Notes under the pieces: generated by a model
Told to the model about the DNA's origin: nothing
The model's input: the letters and a program-made list of their open reading frames with translations, nothing else
Database searches by the model: none
DNA from: Glycine soja
Lineage: Eukaryota; Streptophyta; Magnoliopsida; Fabales; Fabaceae
Length of the DNA stretch: 64,000 bases
Reading direction: 5' to 3'
NCBI RefSeq assembly: GCF_004193775.1
Contig: NC_041012.1
Span: 9,197,223-9,261,222 of the forward strand
In this document: positions 37,101 to 49,531 of the stretch, one piece after another
How positions within the stretch are numbered: position 1 is the first letter of the stretch
Layout of the letters: every line of letters begins with the position of its first letter
Position numbers and translations under genes: made by a program

Positions 37101-40100
37101 GGTAATAAAAAAACTCACCGTATCTTGTCCTGCATGAGTTGTATCATGTTCATCTTGTATCGTGTACTTGTGCGACTCAGTCCCGATTAAATTTGCCGAA
37201 TTTTTTAATGACAGATATTTCTGCGAAACCTACTTTCAAGCATATTCCTAAGGTATTCTTCCATACACTTTGTTTTGGATGTTGCTAACATCTTTTGTCT
37301 TGGGAGTTCTCAAGTCTGGACAATGTAGATAATCTGTTATTCCTTTTACTTGTAGTTATTTTTTTTTTATTAAAATTAAAAGCATTGTTATTTGGTAACT
37401 TGGGTTGCATCTGGGTAGTTAAACCCAGGCTATGTAGCATGCTATATTTTGTGTCCTGAGTGTAAATTTATAATATTAGCATCTGCTATGTATATTGACA
37501 TTCAGAAAAGGAATTTGTAAATTTTTTATTTTGCTGTATCTAATTGTGGTCTATGTATCCATGTATTAAAGATAAGGATTCCTTGATTCAGTACTTGGCC
37601 AATATGGTTCTAGATGGAGCTCAATAGGAAGAAATGACTGATAAATGTTTCTTGGTGATGCCCTTGTTTATTTGAGTTGCAAATGGGTTTTCTCTTCAGG
37701 AAATTGCTTGACGAGTAACTGCATCAACTTTTTCTTTGTAATCTGACCTTAATGTTGTTGTTTTTGTTGTTATTATTACTATAACAAGACAAACAGTCAG
37801 ACAGGCCAGTATTTCATCTTTATAGAATGTTGCTCAATGTACAAGTAATTTGATCCCACTTGGAAGTGGCTAGTGATAAAGCTAGTGTAATAGACTAAGT
37901 CCAATGTCAAACCTCCTCTGTGTGACTTCATACTTTCCCTCTTCAAGTTAATCATGTAATTTGATAGCTCATGCCCAGTTCTTACATCTGTTGTCAGAAA
38001 GGGATGCTTGTTTTCGATGCAGCTCAGTTTGACGGGATCCTTAAAAAGATTTCTGAGTTCAATTGTGCTTTACAGTCTGACCAGGTAAACTACGTGGTTG
38101 GGATTTTTTTCTTCCTTAGTTATTATTTTGTAATATGTTAAAATCATACTCATTTGGTAAAAATAACTTTAATTTATGGTCATGAACTCACTTGCAATGG
38201 TCAGGATTCTAGAAATTTTATAATCTTTTATATCTACTTCATCTATGATCATTTCAAACACCAATATACTTGTTGATGATTCTAACTTCACATTGGCTAA
38301 GGTTGACTATGAAGACTTTTAATTGCCTTTTGATTTGACTTGGGATCTACATGTTATGATGCCCTTGACTTACTACCCTCCTAAAGAAAAACCCTGCATC
38401 AGCAAACCATGTTGCCAAGATTTGCTATGCATAAGAATTAATAAAATAAATTTGCATGTTTTTGGCAAGCATGCTTCAATGTTCGGTGTTGTTACTCACT
38501 GTTGTGATGCTACATCAATTCATATAATGAATTTTCTGAGTAATTTGGTTCTACTGTCAATCTCGTGTAGGAAAAGCAGAACTTGTCTTTGACTGAGCTC
38601 AATGTTTCCAGACTGGGTGCCATTGTTAAAATTCTGAAAGATACTTCACATTATCATTCTAGTAAATTTGCAGACTCTGATATAGCCTTGTTACTGAATC
38701 TGCTTCGATCATGGCCTATGGCAATGATATTTCCTGGTTAGTTATTGTCTCTTGCATTCCTCCTTTTTATTATACTTAAAGAAAATTTCATTGTTAATTT
38801 GGAAAAACCATGGGAAGAAATTTTTTTCATTTTAATCAGTGAACTTTTCTATTCTGATTTTCCTTACTTCATATTGTGCTTTCTCTATGCAGTCATTGAT
38901 ATTGTAAGGATGCTAGTTCTTCATCCTGATGGGGCTATTTTACTTCAGAAGCATTTTGAAGCAGAAAATGGTATCAACATTGCCATCTTTTTGTTTTCTG
39001 ACATTAAATTATGAGAATAATCAATTTAATCTAGCCTACCCTCACATCACTCCACTAACAGATCATGTACACCATTCTCTCACATTTCCCACCCACCACC
39101 GCAGTAGTTAGTTGTGTTTTCTCTCCCTTAGTTATGTCTCTCTACATTGTGCCCCTTTCCACCCCTTGTCACATGCACTTTAGTTATCTTTGGACTTCTA
39201 TATGAAATATGTACAATTAATGATATTCCTTGAATTTTGGAACTTATTTTTCTTCCTATACCTTTCTGTTGATGTATAATCTTTCATTGGTTTTCTCCTG
39301 TGTTATATCAGACATACTAATGGAAGTGATTAAGAAAGTCACTGTAAATCCAACAATTCCTGCAAATTTGTTGACCAGCATTCGTGCTGTAACTAATCTC
39401 TTCAGGAATTTGTGCTACTACAACTGGTTGCAAAAACATCGAAGTGAGGTTAGCATCTCTTTATTGCAATTTTTTAACTTAGAATTTTTGAAGGACTTGA
39501 AGAATTTCTTGGAAGACTAACATTAATGTAGAAATTGTCTAGTGTAACATTGTTGTTAAGAAAAAAGGTGCATAAATGCATTCCGTGATTAATATAGTGC
39601 TTTTTATTGACCCTCTGCTTTCAAGTATTAGTGATATTCATTAATTTCAAGATATACATTGACTTTTCACTATGCCTTTTAATAATTTTTCACAATTTGA
39701 CTATCTTTACATCACTAACAGTTATCAATTCATTAATTCACTGACTTGGGCCATTTTATATTATCTTTTTTGTTAAAAAAATTCAATTTTGAATGATTAA
39801 ATGACTGTCCTTTTATTTGGGCAGATTCTTGATGCTTTCTCAAGTTGTAGTTCATCTCCAAACAAGAATTTGCAGTTGTCATACTCTACCTTGTTACTAA
39901 AGTAAGTCCTTTTTCTGGTACAAATATTCTAGTATTTTCATGACTGTAAGTGCACATTGTTTTGGGGAAAAAAAATACTTGATTAATTATTGGTATTTGG
40001 CTAACATAATCTCACTTGTAGTTCTTGTGTTTATATTTGGCTAACATCTCTCTCTCTCTCTCTCTCTTGGTTGTGTTAATTCCAAATTCCAAATAGAAGA

Positions 40101-42166
40101 TACAGTCTCCTTGTTTAGGTGCATTAGTGCTCCAGTGCTTTCTGGTTTTTTATTACCCCCGCCCCCCTCTCCCCCACCCTAGAAAGTAAAAGGAAGACTA
40201 AGAGTGTGTTTGATTGAGATGATGGAAATAGAGAGATATTTGAATTAAAGTAGAGTGTAGAAGGTGTGGGATCCATCCCATTTCTTCTCTATTTCTCTCC
40301 TTCCCCCCTCTACTAAATGAATTCCTTTTTTTTTTCTTGGATGAAAAAGTTGAAGAAGGGTGGGCAGTTCTAAGAGCATCCGGATTTTTCTTCCGTGCTT
40401 GGTGTGTCACTCTACTTAACTTCACCACCCTGCTGTAAAAGCAAAATTATATAGACACTAAAACAGTGGTGGTGGCTTTTACTTATTTAGATCTCAGTTT
40501 ATAGTTCATTATGTTCATCATTGCAGTGGTTTAGCTTTAGAAGTGCAATATTTACGGCCCATAATGTAAGTATGCAATAATCTTTACTTGTGTGATCTGT
40601 TTAGCTATGCTGTGCTATTGATTGAAACAAAGGATCAAGAAGGTCAATCTCAAGTTCTATCGGCAGCTCTTGAGGTATGTCTTATGCTGTTTTCACCTAG
40701 CTATGACAACCACCATGGCACACCCAAACCTTATTTTACTAGGTGAGGTTGACTTGATCAATTCCATTAGTATCTATCAGAAGCAAAATTTCAATAAATC
40801 ATTTAGGACAAGGTCTTTTAAATTGTTCCTCTTTTTTCTTTAGTGTTCCTTCTACCCCTTGTAATTAGATATTTGATCCCCTCCCTCCTCTCACTGTTGC
40901 CTCTATTGTTCCTCCCACATGATCAAACCACCTTAGGAGAATCTGTCTCCTCAGTAGATGCTAGTGCTACTCTAACTTTATCCTAAACATTCTTTTTGAA
41001 TCTTGTATGTCTATTCAATATTCATCTACCTCAATGTTTTCATCTTTATACACTTTTTTCCTCTCTTGCTGAACTATAATTAGCATAAGAACATTGTTGG
41101 TCTTATCATTGTCTAGTAGACTTTTCCACTGATATTAGAGAGACACTTTACAACTACAATTACACCTAAAACATTTGTTCATGTCATCCACTGAGCTTGA
41201 ATCCTATGTGTGACATCCCTGTCAATATGTTATCTAAACAGTGCAAATTTTCACTCCTAAATAATGCTAGCTTTTGTCATACTAAAGCTGCATTTGCTTT
41301 ACATTTGTACGTGTCTAGATTATTTAAAATCAAATTTCCTACTTTTAGATATTATTATTTCTAGACTATACTGATATGTATTTTGTTTTTGTGCAGATTG
41401 GTGAGGATGAAAATGTTGAAGTCGACCCCAAATTTCGTGCTTTAGTTGCTGTTGGATCACTGGTATTTTTAAGTTTCTATCTCTAGTCTCGTGTTTTTTG
41501 TGTCTATATAAGTCAAGGTGTTCTGCATGTTTCATCTCATCTTCATTTAACTACACAGTTTTACATCATTGTTACAATCTGCTTTTGTGAAGCTTGATGA
41601 TTATCCAATCCTTTATCTCCCTTGTCTACTGTACTCATCTTGTATTTGATAAACATAATTCTATTTTATTTAAATTTATTTTATTTTTGTATGGACTATG
41701 GAAGTTTGGGTAGTGGGATAAGGCTTTTGTTGTTGTTAATGTATGACTGTGGAATCCATTCTGTTATTTAGTTTCTTTGTTTATTTGGAAAGCATAAAAA
41801 AACAATTAAATCAAATTACATCCTTTTCTTTCTGTGGAAATATTAATATACGCAAACTATTCATACTGTAGGAGAACTAATAATGAAAATTAATTGTTTG
41901 AAAAAATGTGACATTAGACAAAATTTCTCTTTTCATTCTAAATTCATGTGCTTTGAAATTTGAAGCTTATCTATTATCTATCTCTAAGTTGCTTCACTTA
42001 AATTTTCATTTGTCTAATCCTCTTCAAACAGATGCTTGAAGGTCTTGTCAGAAAAACAGCACTGGATTTTGATGTTGTGAACATTGCAAAAGCAGCCAAG
42101 GGTTCTAAGGAAGGCAAGATTGCTGAAATCGGATCTGACATTGAGCTGTTAACAAAGCGGGGCTGA
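31115..42166 (+). CDS. PLAA: PLAA / Ufd3 / Doa1: ubiquitin- and Cdc48-binding WD40-PFU-PUL protein (22 exons)
   Basis: Cofactor of the AAA-ATPase Cdc48/p97: it binds ubiquitin and helps sort ubiquitinated proteins; the name 'phospholipase A2-activating protein' is historical. Exons: 31115-31174, 31267-31592, 32088-32191, 32391-32459, 33053-33113, 33218-33357, 34550-34739, 35051-35112, 35528-35616, 35785-35854, 35942-36001, 36806-36952, 37063-37101, 37215-37252, 37998-38084, 38571-38736, 38893-38970, 39312-39448, 39825-39901, 40605-40674, 41397-41462, 42032-42166. Sum 2271 bp gives 756 aa plus stop, within the family's range. Residues about 10-300 form WD40 repeats (RGHEDDVRGICV, SSRDRTVRLWS, VWDLKTGEKVHTLKGH). 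Residues about 340-460 are the ubiquitin-binding PFU domain. Residues about 475-756 are the armadillo-like PUL domain that contacts Cdc48 (GMLVFDAAQFDGILKKI to the end). No lesions were seen; several introns carry MITEs or SINE-like pieces. Confidence 0.96.
31640..32010. repeat. SINE-like / dispersed repeat fragments in PLAA intron 2
   Basis: Two pieces. The first, about 31650-31840, has 'GGATTTGAGTCTTGTAGATGG ... CATGATTAAGAG ... GGTACTCCGTACC'; its middle resembles a degraded copy at 21100-21190. The second, 31930-32000, has GGGGAATTCGAATCCACGA, where TTCGAATCC fits a pol III B-box. Both look like tRNA-derived dispersed repeats of legumes; the family is not established. Confidence 0.45.
32754..32942. 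mobile_element. MITE in PLAA intron 4
   Basis: Short inverted-repeat element of about 189 bp. Left GAGGAGTGCTAGCAACACAC pairs with the reverse complement of the right end, GAGAAATGCTAACAACACAC (four mismatches). It is flanked by TTAGCAGTT (32745-32753) and TTAGCAGTC (32943-32951), an 8- to 9-bp target-site duplication. No ORF. A relative lies in CCS1 intron 1. Confidence 0.8.
34210..34378. mobile_element. MITE-like inverted-repeat element in PLAA intron 6
   Basis: Left ATGCACTGTCGCTGTAAATT...CTGTCAGCCAATTATA pairs imperfectly with the reverse complement of the right end (ATGTACTGACAGTG...CTGTCATTCAATCACA). The size of about 170 bp and absence of coding suit a MITE. No clean target duplication was found. 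Confidence 0.55.
40199..40440. repeat. Possible MITE fragment in PLAA intron 19
   Basis: An abrupt purine-rich block starting AGAGTGTGTTTGATTGAG, then GAGAGATATTTGAATTAAAG and a CT-rich complement-like stretch, resembles transposon ends that begin GTGTGTTTG in plants. The inverted end is too degraded to confirm. Confidence 0.3.
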
Positions 42167-44382
42167 ATACCTTTTGGGTGATTAATCTATCCCGTTCCTC
42201 CAAAAAAAAATGAAGGTAAAGAGGAATGATCACGTTCATGTTAGTGACCCTTAATCAGACACATGCACGCAGGGTTCCTTTCTATACTGTTTTTGGCTGT
42301 CTTTGGGGGTAAGGGTCGAAGGCTCGAAGCATCTTGTGCAGGGTTCTTTGGAAATGGAAATTATGCAGTGTACAGCATTTTCAGATCTTTTTCCAAATTA
42401 TGTCGCATATATATTGAATTTTCAGTTTTATGAATAATTTTCATTCTCTATGTGTCTGCCCTCCTGTCTTTTACAACATCCATCATAGAAGTACTAGAAC
42501 ATGGAAGTAGGTAGGAAAATGTGAAGGTACCGTGCTTCCTTTACTTTGAGACAATTATAGTTGGAAACCCATGAGATGTTAAAAGATTAGATTGTTTAAG
42601 CCAATTGAGCAAATTACAGCAACTGTAGTAGTCTTCCTCTCTCATTTTTTTTAATATTTAAGTTTTATTCAAATCGTTTCATTTAATGCTTTATTTGGGG
42701 GCGAGAATCAAGTTTACGATAGATGCTTAATCCAAGGTATGTTTGTAATGGTAATCTAAAGTGATATAGCAAGGGTTTTTTAACGTATATTGTAAACAAA
42801 ATCATATATAAGTAAAAAAAATTCAAAGATTTTGATAGAAAGGCAAGGTTTTATTACATATAGAAAATAAATAAAATGTGCTTTTTGTTAAATAATTTAA
42901 AGTATCTAATGTTTTCACATGATATATTTATAACATGTTTATAAACACACATTTCCTTCTGAATTTAGCCCTTTAAAACCAAGAAGTGAAGTTATTCTAT
43001 TGGAGTAATCTTGACTTCGTTTTATTATGTAAGGTTGTATTAATTTTTTTTATTTTTTATTTTTCATATTAGTCTTTAGGACTGTTGTTGTGTTGATCAT
43101 TTACTGACTTTACAAGAAGTTATCTATTTTAGTTGCTTATGATTTTTTTTTTTTTTACTTTAAGGATTAAAGTGAAAATGTGTTTCTAAAATCAAAGATT
43201 AAATAAGAATTTTAAAAAATTGGCAATTAAAGTGATTGATACTTACAATTCTAATAATGAAAGTTTTCCTTTTATTTTTTAAAATTTAATTTATATGCAC
43301 TATTATTGTAAAATAGTTTTATACATATAGTCAATAGAATTTATTTGTTTTATTGCATCATTCTATTCATTAGATGATGTGATAATAAAGTGAATTCTCA
43401 TAAAAAAAATATTCATAATTCATATAAATCAAACTTTTACTTATAATAAATACATGTATACATCATATAAATATATTAAATGGGAGGGATTAGCTTATTA
43501 TTCCAACACTCACTCTATTGTTTTTTAAAAAATGCGAATTTTACGAATTTAACCATTGAATCATGATATTATCTTGATAATCATGAATGCAAAATTTTAG
43601 ATAATTTCAATATCTGTAGTTATATAATCTTATAATTAATATGTACTTATATTTGAAAATTTATTTTTTACAAAAAAATTATATTAGAGGAAGAATTGTT
43701 CCTCAAAATAAAGTTGATTAGTAAAATATAAATAACTTTTAAATTATATAAATTGAATATACTCCAATGTAAGCTTTCAACTCAAGAATTAGATTAACAA
43801 AATTTAATATCTATAAAAAAATTAAATATGATTTTTTATTCCTAATAAATATTTGATTTTTGAGTTTGCTATCAAATAAATTTTTATTTTGTATGAGTTT
43901 CTAATAAAATAATAATTTTATATTTAATCTTTGATACTTTTATAGTTCTGATAAATTAACGAATTTTATATTTGATCTTTTATAAAAAAAAATTATTATT
44001 AGTCGAAACTAAATCAAAATTCACTAATTTATCAAAAAATTCACTCATTTATCTAAGAATAAAACAATCAATAACTAAAAATAAAATTATTATTTTATAA
44101 GAGACCGGACATAAAACAAAAATTTATTTATGAAAAAAATATAAAAATGAGTATTTATTAAAGATAAAAAAGTATTTAAGTCTAAAAAGATTATTATGTG
44201 AAGTAAGTTTTTTTTAGGCAATTATGTGAAATAAGTTAAAAATGACTTCCTCTAAATAAATTGATCCTCCTCCGTATTAAAATATCTAGTATTTGGATAA
44301 AGTGACCGCTGTGGTCGTTATGGCTGATAAGCCAAGAGCTGACAGACCCTGAAACAGTGCTTGTTTCCAAAAGTGTTGATCG
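42167..44382. other. Intergenic region between PLAA and CCS1
   Basis: PLAA 3' UTR (about 42167-42480), then very AT-rich DNA with poly-A/T and no supportable gene. The CCS1 promoter and leader must lie in the last few hundred bases. Confidence 0.6.
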
Positions 44383-47300
44383 ATGAAGGCTTTGAGTTTG
44401 AGTGCCATAAACACCTCAAATCCATGTCTTCCCCAAACCCATTTCCTCAAAGTCCCTATCTTTCACCCCTTCTTCAGATTCAAGCCATTCTCAAATTCAA
44501 GCCATGGTGCAAAGAGAGCTCACACTCTTCCACTCACCATCAGCTGCAAGCTGAAAAACTCTCAAGAAATGAAAAACAAAGGGAAGAGTGTGTCACAGAA
44601 GATTGTGTTATCAGAGGCTTCCCCTCCACCACTCACAGAGGATGATAAGAACAATGGTGATAGCAAGGATGTTCCAGAGAGCTCAAAGAAGAAGGGAGGG
44701 CTTTCTGGGGTGGCCAATATGTTGAGAAGGAAGACTTTGCAGATTCTCTCTAATTTGCCATTGGCTATTGGGGAAATGTTTGCTGTTGCTTCTTTAATGG
44801 CTTTAGGTATATGCTCAAGTTTTCTTCTTTTCTCCCTATTAATATGGACTAGCCACATGTTCTATCTCTTTGTAGTTTTAAAAAAAAATTATGGTCTAAG
44901 GAGGATGGTGGTGGGTTGGCATTTTTAATTTCTCAACTATTTAGAAACCTATTTTATTTTAGCATAAGATATAGGGAAAGTTTTTTTTTTTTGATCAATT
45001 CTTATGCAAACCTGTGAAAATAAGATAACATTTTGTAATTAAAAGTGAAAACAGAAATGAAAGTTTTTTGTGTCAAACAATACCGTTTGGTAAGGGATAT
45101 AGTCTATATGGATTTCTCGATGCTTAATTTTGGCGAAACTAATTCATAGAAGTTACTATTGATTTTCATCTTCATCCATTTGATTATTGGTTTTCTCAAT
45201 TCTCTCTTTAATCCTTCCTAGTTCCTATATGCTTTTCTTTGATTCAATTGACTGTGTTTAGATAATTAAATTGCAAGTACTTTGTAATGAAAACTGCTAG
45301 TAAGGCATTCTTTCTAATACACTCTCTACCATTGGTTAATTTTTTTTTTTTAAAACTATGAAATCATGAATGAAGCTCATTGAATATTTTTTTTTGAAAG
45401 GGAGCTCATTGAATATTAAGGGCCACAATTTTTTTTATTTTTAATAAATTTCAGCCAATATTAAAGAGTTCATTCAAAAGAGTATGCTATTAGCATTTCT
45501 CAACCACAATTGACAATAGAGTCCCTTTAGACGCAAAATATTTTTGTTCTATTATTACATGACAAAACTTTGCGCTTCTGATAATATCAATTCATTAACT
45601 TTTTCTTGGTAATGGGTGACATCAATTCAGTAAATGAAATTTGTTAATGGATATTGCCTCATGCCTAACTATTTTATTAGTTGTGAAATCCTGGGGAAAT
45701 CAAAACCTGCACTACGTAAATATTTCTCACGTTGATCATGCTTTGCATCCTAGTTACTATTATTTAGAGGAATGATTTTGTTGCGAAAGCTCCTGAAGTT
45801 TGTTGTTGATCATAGTATGGCAAAAGGGATGCTATTTTTTTATTTCCTACACTAACATTGAAATTTCTGTGCTGCAAATGTGATTTAGTATGATCACAGT
45901 GACTTAAACTTGGACTTCTATGCCAGGCACATTTATTGATCAAGGTGAAGCCCCTGACTTTTATTTCCAGAAATACCCTGAAGATCATCCCGTGTTTGGA
46001 TTTTTTACTTGGAGATGGGTTCTCACCCTTGGTTTTGATCACATGTTTACATCCCCTATATTTCTTGGAGTGTTGGCTCTCCTTGGTGCATCCCTCATGG
46101 CCTGCACTTACACAACTCAACTCCCCCTCATCAAGGTTTCAAGAAGGTTTGTTTGTCACTTTTCTGTATTCATAATGCCTCACTTGGAAAGTTTTTTTTT
46201 CTTTTTATTTTTTATCACTGAAGGCCTAAGTTGTTTCATAGATGGTCATTTTTGCACTCTGCTGAGGCCATACGTAAGCAAGAATTTTCAGAATCATTGC
46301 CAAGAGCATCAATCCAAGATGTTGGTACTATATTGATGGGAGCTGGATACGAGGTTGTAGTGCCCCGGCTCATCCTCAACTATTTATTTATTTATTTTTC
46401 TTTATATGTTTAGAATCTATGATTCCATGGGACACATGAGAAATGATTTGCTATTAACCAACACCAAAAAGAAGGAAGTTTTATATCAAGTGAGGTCTGC
46501 TACGTGGATTACACGACATCATAGGCCTCAATTTAAGACCAACTTCTTAGGGATATTAGTTTCCATGAGATCTCTCTTAATATTTTTTTTCCAATGTCCC
46601 TCTAGGTCTCCCTCTCTCTCGTTTCATAGGCTTAAATACCATGCAATCTACTCTATTTACTTATGCTTCTAGTGACCTACTTTGCATATATCCAAACCAC
46701 TTAACTGATTTTTTGTCATTTTTTCCTCCATCGGTGCACAAATATCTCTTTGTACACAGTTATTTTTTATCTTGTCTTTTCTTTTATGATTGATTACACA
46801 TCTATCTTAATGTTCTCATTTTTACTATTCCCTTTTTTTTGTTATTGTCCCTTTAAACCCTAACATTCACTATCAGAGAGTTTAGTTGCATTCTTATAGT
46901 TAATGGCCAACAATGAACTTGAATATTTTGTAGTGACAAAGTGTAACTTTTTATGATAGGTATTCTTGAAAGGACCATCTTTATATGCTTTTCAAGGGCT
47001 TGCGGGTCGGCTGGCCCCTGTTGGAGTCCATATAGCATTGCTACTGATAATGGCTGGAGGAACTCTTAGTGCTACTGGGAGCTTCAGAGGTTCAGTCACT
47101 GTGCCCCAGGGGCTGAATTTTGTTGTAGGTGATGTTCTGGCTCCTTTTGGCTTTCTGTCCTCTCCAACCGATGCTTTTAATACAGAGATTCATGTCAACA
47201 AATTCTCCATGGATTATTATGAGAGTGGAGAGGTAAATGTTGATTTTTGTTTTCTATGAAATTGTAATAATAGTCCTTGCAAATTGTAATTGAATTCCGC

Positions 47301-48579
47301 CATGTATTCACAAAATTTCAGCCTGAAAAGGTCATTAAAAATTTTGATTCTTGGTTTACGTTAACAGGTTTCACAGTTCCACACCGATCTTTCCCTTCGT
47401 AACATGGATGGGAAAGAAGTAATGAGGAAGACAATCAGTGTAAATGATCCTTTAAGATACGGTGGTATCACCATATATCAGACAGATTGGAGTATTTCCG
47501 CTCTGCAAATTCTTAAGGATAATGAAGGACCTTATAACTTAGCTATGGCACCTCTACAGATAAATGGAGATAAGAAACTTTTTGGTACTTTTCTACCGGT
47601 TGGAGATATTAACTCTCCTGACGTTAAGGGAATGTAAGTTTTTGAAATTTTGGTGTGATACTGATACCAAAGCACAATTTTCAGCTTATCTCATCCTTTT
47701 TAACTTTCTTGTGTTGAATTTTAGATCTATGCTTGCTCGTGATCTGCAGTCAATTGTCCTTTATGACAAGGAAGGAAAATTTGCAGGAGTTAGACGGCCT
47801 AATTCAAAGCTCCCAATCAATATTGATGGCTCAGAAATTGTCATTGTTGATGCAATAGGAAGTAGTGGCTTGGAATTGAAGGTACCACCTTAAACTTAAT
47901 ACATTTTGCGGTTAGTTATTTTAACTTTGTCATTAACTGGTTCTTTTATTTATACAGACTGATCCAGGTGTGCCAGTTGTATATGCTGGATTTGGTGCTC
48001 TAATGATCACTACTTGCATCAGCTATTTGTCTCATTCACAGGTGAATTTTCTGTCATTGTTTGACTTTGACCATTTTTTTTCCATGTTGCTGTTGCTTAT
48101 ATGTTCCTCTTTTTCACAAGTGATAGTTACTTCTTTGTTTGACCAAGAAAACAAGTGATAATGACTTTGTTTGGCTAAATAATATTGATATATCATCTGA
48201 AAACTCCCTTTCAAAGAAATGTTTACTGTGGCACATTCATTTTGAACGAATAGCATGATTTATATTACTAAAAGAAAACAAATCCATGACATTTAATGCT
48301 TGACTGGACTAGGAATGAAAATTGGCATATAATGTTGCTTTCTTGTAGCTTGAAAGTTCTATTATTCATATTCAATTGTATATTTTTGACCTGTTAGTAA
48401 TTTATTTCTTGGTCAACTGACAGATATGGGCTTTACAAGATGGGACAACAGTCTTCGTTGGAGGGAAGACTAACAGGGCAAAGATGGAATTTCCAGAGGA
48501 GATGAGCCGCTTACTTGATAAGGTCCCTGAAATAGTTGAATCAAATCTACCTAAGCATGCTGATAGCATTAGTGGTTAG
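44383..48579 (+). CDS. CCS1: CCS1 (ResB): plastid System II cytochrome c biogenesis protein (8 exons)
   Basis: With CcsA, forms the System II machinery that delivers heme across the thylakoid membrane and attaches it to apocytochromes f and c6; loss blocks photosynthesis in algae. Exons: 44383-44806, 45927-46146, 46242-46353, 46960-47232, 47368-47633, 47725-47881, 47958-48041, 48424-48579. Sum 1692 bp gives 563 aa plus stop. A Ser/Pro-rich plastid transit peptide (about residues 1-60) is followed by a polar stretch and the ResB domain: membrane spans around [53 protein letters not shown] and, near the C-terminus, [18 protein letters not shown], with a large lumenal loop ([12 protein letters not shown] to about the GLELKTDPG block) between the last two. 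Full length and undamaged. Introns 1 and 3 contain transposon pieces. Confidence 0.96.
45290..45502. mobile_element. MITE in CCS1 intron 1, relative of the one in PLAA intron 4
   Basis: Left part CTGCTAGTAAGGCATTCTTT...CACTCTCTACCATTGGTT and right part ATTTCAGCCAATATT...GCTATTAGCATTTCTC share order and words with the PLAA intron 4 element (GTGCTAGCAACAC...CTCTACTATTGGTT...ATTTCAGTTAATA...GTTAGCATTTCTC). It is longer through a small internal duplication (AGCTCATTGAATATT appears twice, near 45375 and 45403). No clear target duplication. Confidence 0.65.
46440..46830 (-). mobile_element. LINE/RTE-like retrotransposon 3' fragment, antisense in CCS1 intron 3
   Basis: Read on the minus strand, 46819 to about 46664 gives MRTLR(stop)MC, then after stops and a frameshift [11 protein letters not shown] and WFGYMQSR. 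This matches the C-terminal region found after the reverse transcriptase of many plant non-LTR elements (consensus like MRMLRWMCG...ENRLRWFGHVQRRP). The rest, towards 46440, is presumably its 3' tail. Heavily mutated. Confidence 0.65.
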
Positions 48580-49531
48580 CTTATGGCTTTTGACAAATCA
48601 AGATAGGTAAAGAAGACACTTCAATTGGATGATAGCAACTTATATGGATTATGATTCAATTTGGATACACTTATCCATTAGCACCTATAGAAGAGATAAA
48701 AAAAAAATTAAATGAATCAAACTTCTCAAATAAATTAAAATCACCTTATGCATCTCAAATTCTTTGGAAGTTTTTTCATTTAACTTTTGCAAAAGCTGAG
48801 ATGTATAACTTGGTTTTAACTTAAAGGATAAATTTGAATTTTTATCTCCTTATTTCTTCTTTATAAGTGCTTATTGAAAAGTTTATTCAACTTATGTGAT
48901 AAAGTACTTTGGCATACAAATACAAATTGAACTTCATCATTGAAGTGTCCAGCAGTTGTCTTGCTGGTTGATCATCAGGGAATTTACAAATGCTCGAAGG
49001 ATGCCTACAAGAAGTATATCAAGAAAACTTTTGCAGCTCATATTATTTGACATTATCTAGATACACTGAGTTCAACATACATGTATATTTCCTGTATTTT
49101 TTTAGTAATGGGGCCAAATTAATCAAAACTCGTATGCCTTGTGTTATTTTGGCCCCTCGTTTAAATAATTGGAAAGTGTATCAGGTCGAATATGAATTTG
49201 ATGCGTCCATAATGTACAGGTTGCTATTGCAACTGCATTAAGATGAACCACTTGCCTTTACAATTTATTAAGCTATTCCGTGTCCATTTGAGAGACAAAG
49301 GGCATCATCAGAGATGTATTATACTCTTTTGTAGCCAAAATTTATAAAGGTAATGTGGACGGTCAATAAGTGCTAGAAGGTTGGTTTATGGTACCGCAAC
49401 AGGCTAAAATTTATAATAAGAGCTCTTGAACTTTTGTTATTGATATATTTTACAATACATAGGGCTGTAATAGATTCTATGATTAAGTCCCTCGTTTCAT
49501 TTAGACATTGACAATGTATGTATGACTGACT
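48580..49531. other. Convergent 3' intergenic region between CCS1 and HDR
   Basis: Holds both 3' UTRs. A 250-bp block at 48650-48910 (CTTATCCATTAGCACC ... AAGCTGAGATGTATAACTTGG ... AAGTGCTTATTG) resembles a dispersed legume repeat, also hinted at 4300-4460. The ORF at 48990-49241 has no recognisable domain. Confidence 0.5.

Noticed and set aside
44361..44645. Second overlapping frame at the start of CCS1
   Set aside because: It lacks an ATG-supported start and ends at a stop within exon 1; the frame from 44383 gives the transit peptide and continues through all exons in phase.
48990..49241. 83-codon frame in the CCS1-HDR convergent spacer
   Set aside because: No conserved features; it lies in the expected 3' UTR zone of the flanking genes.
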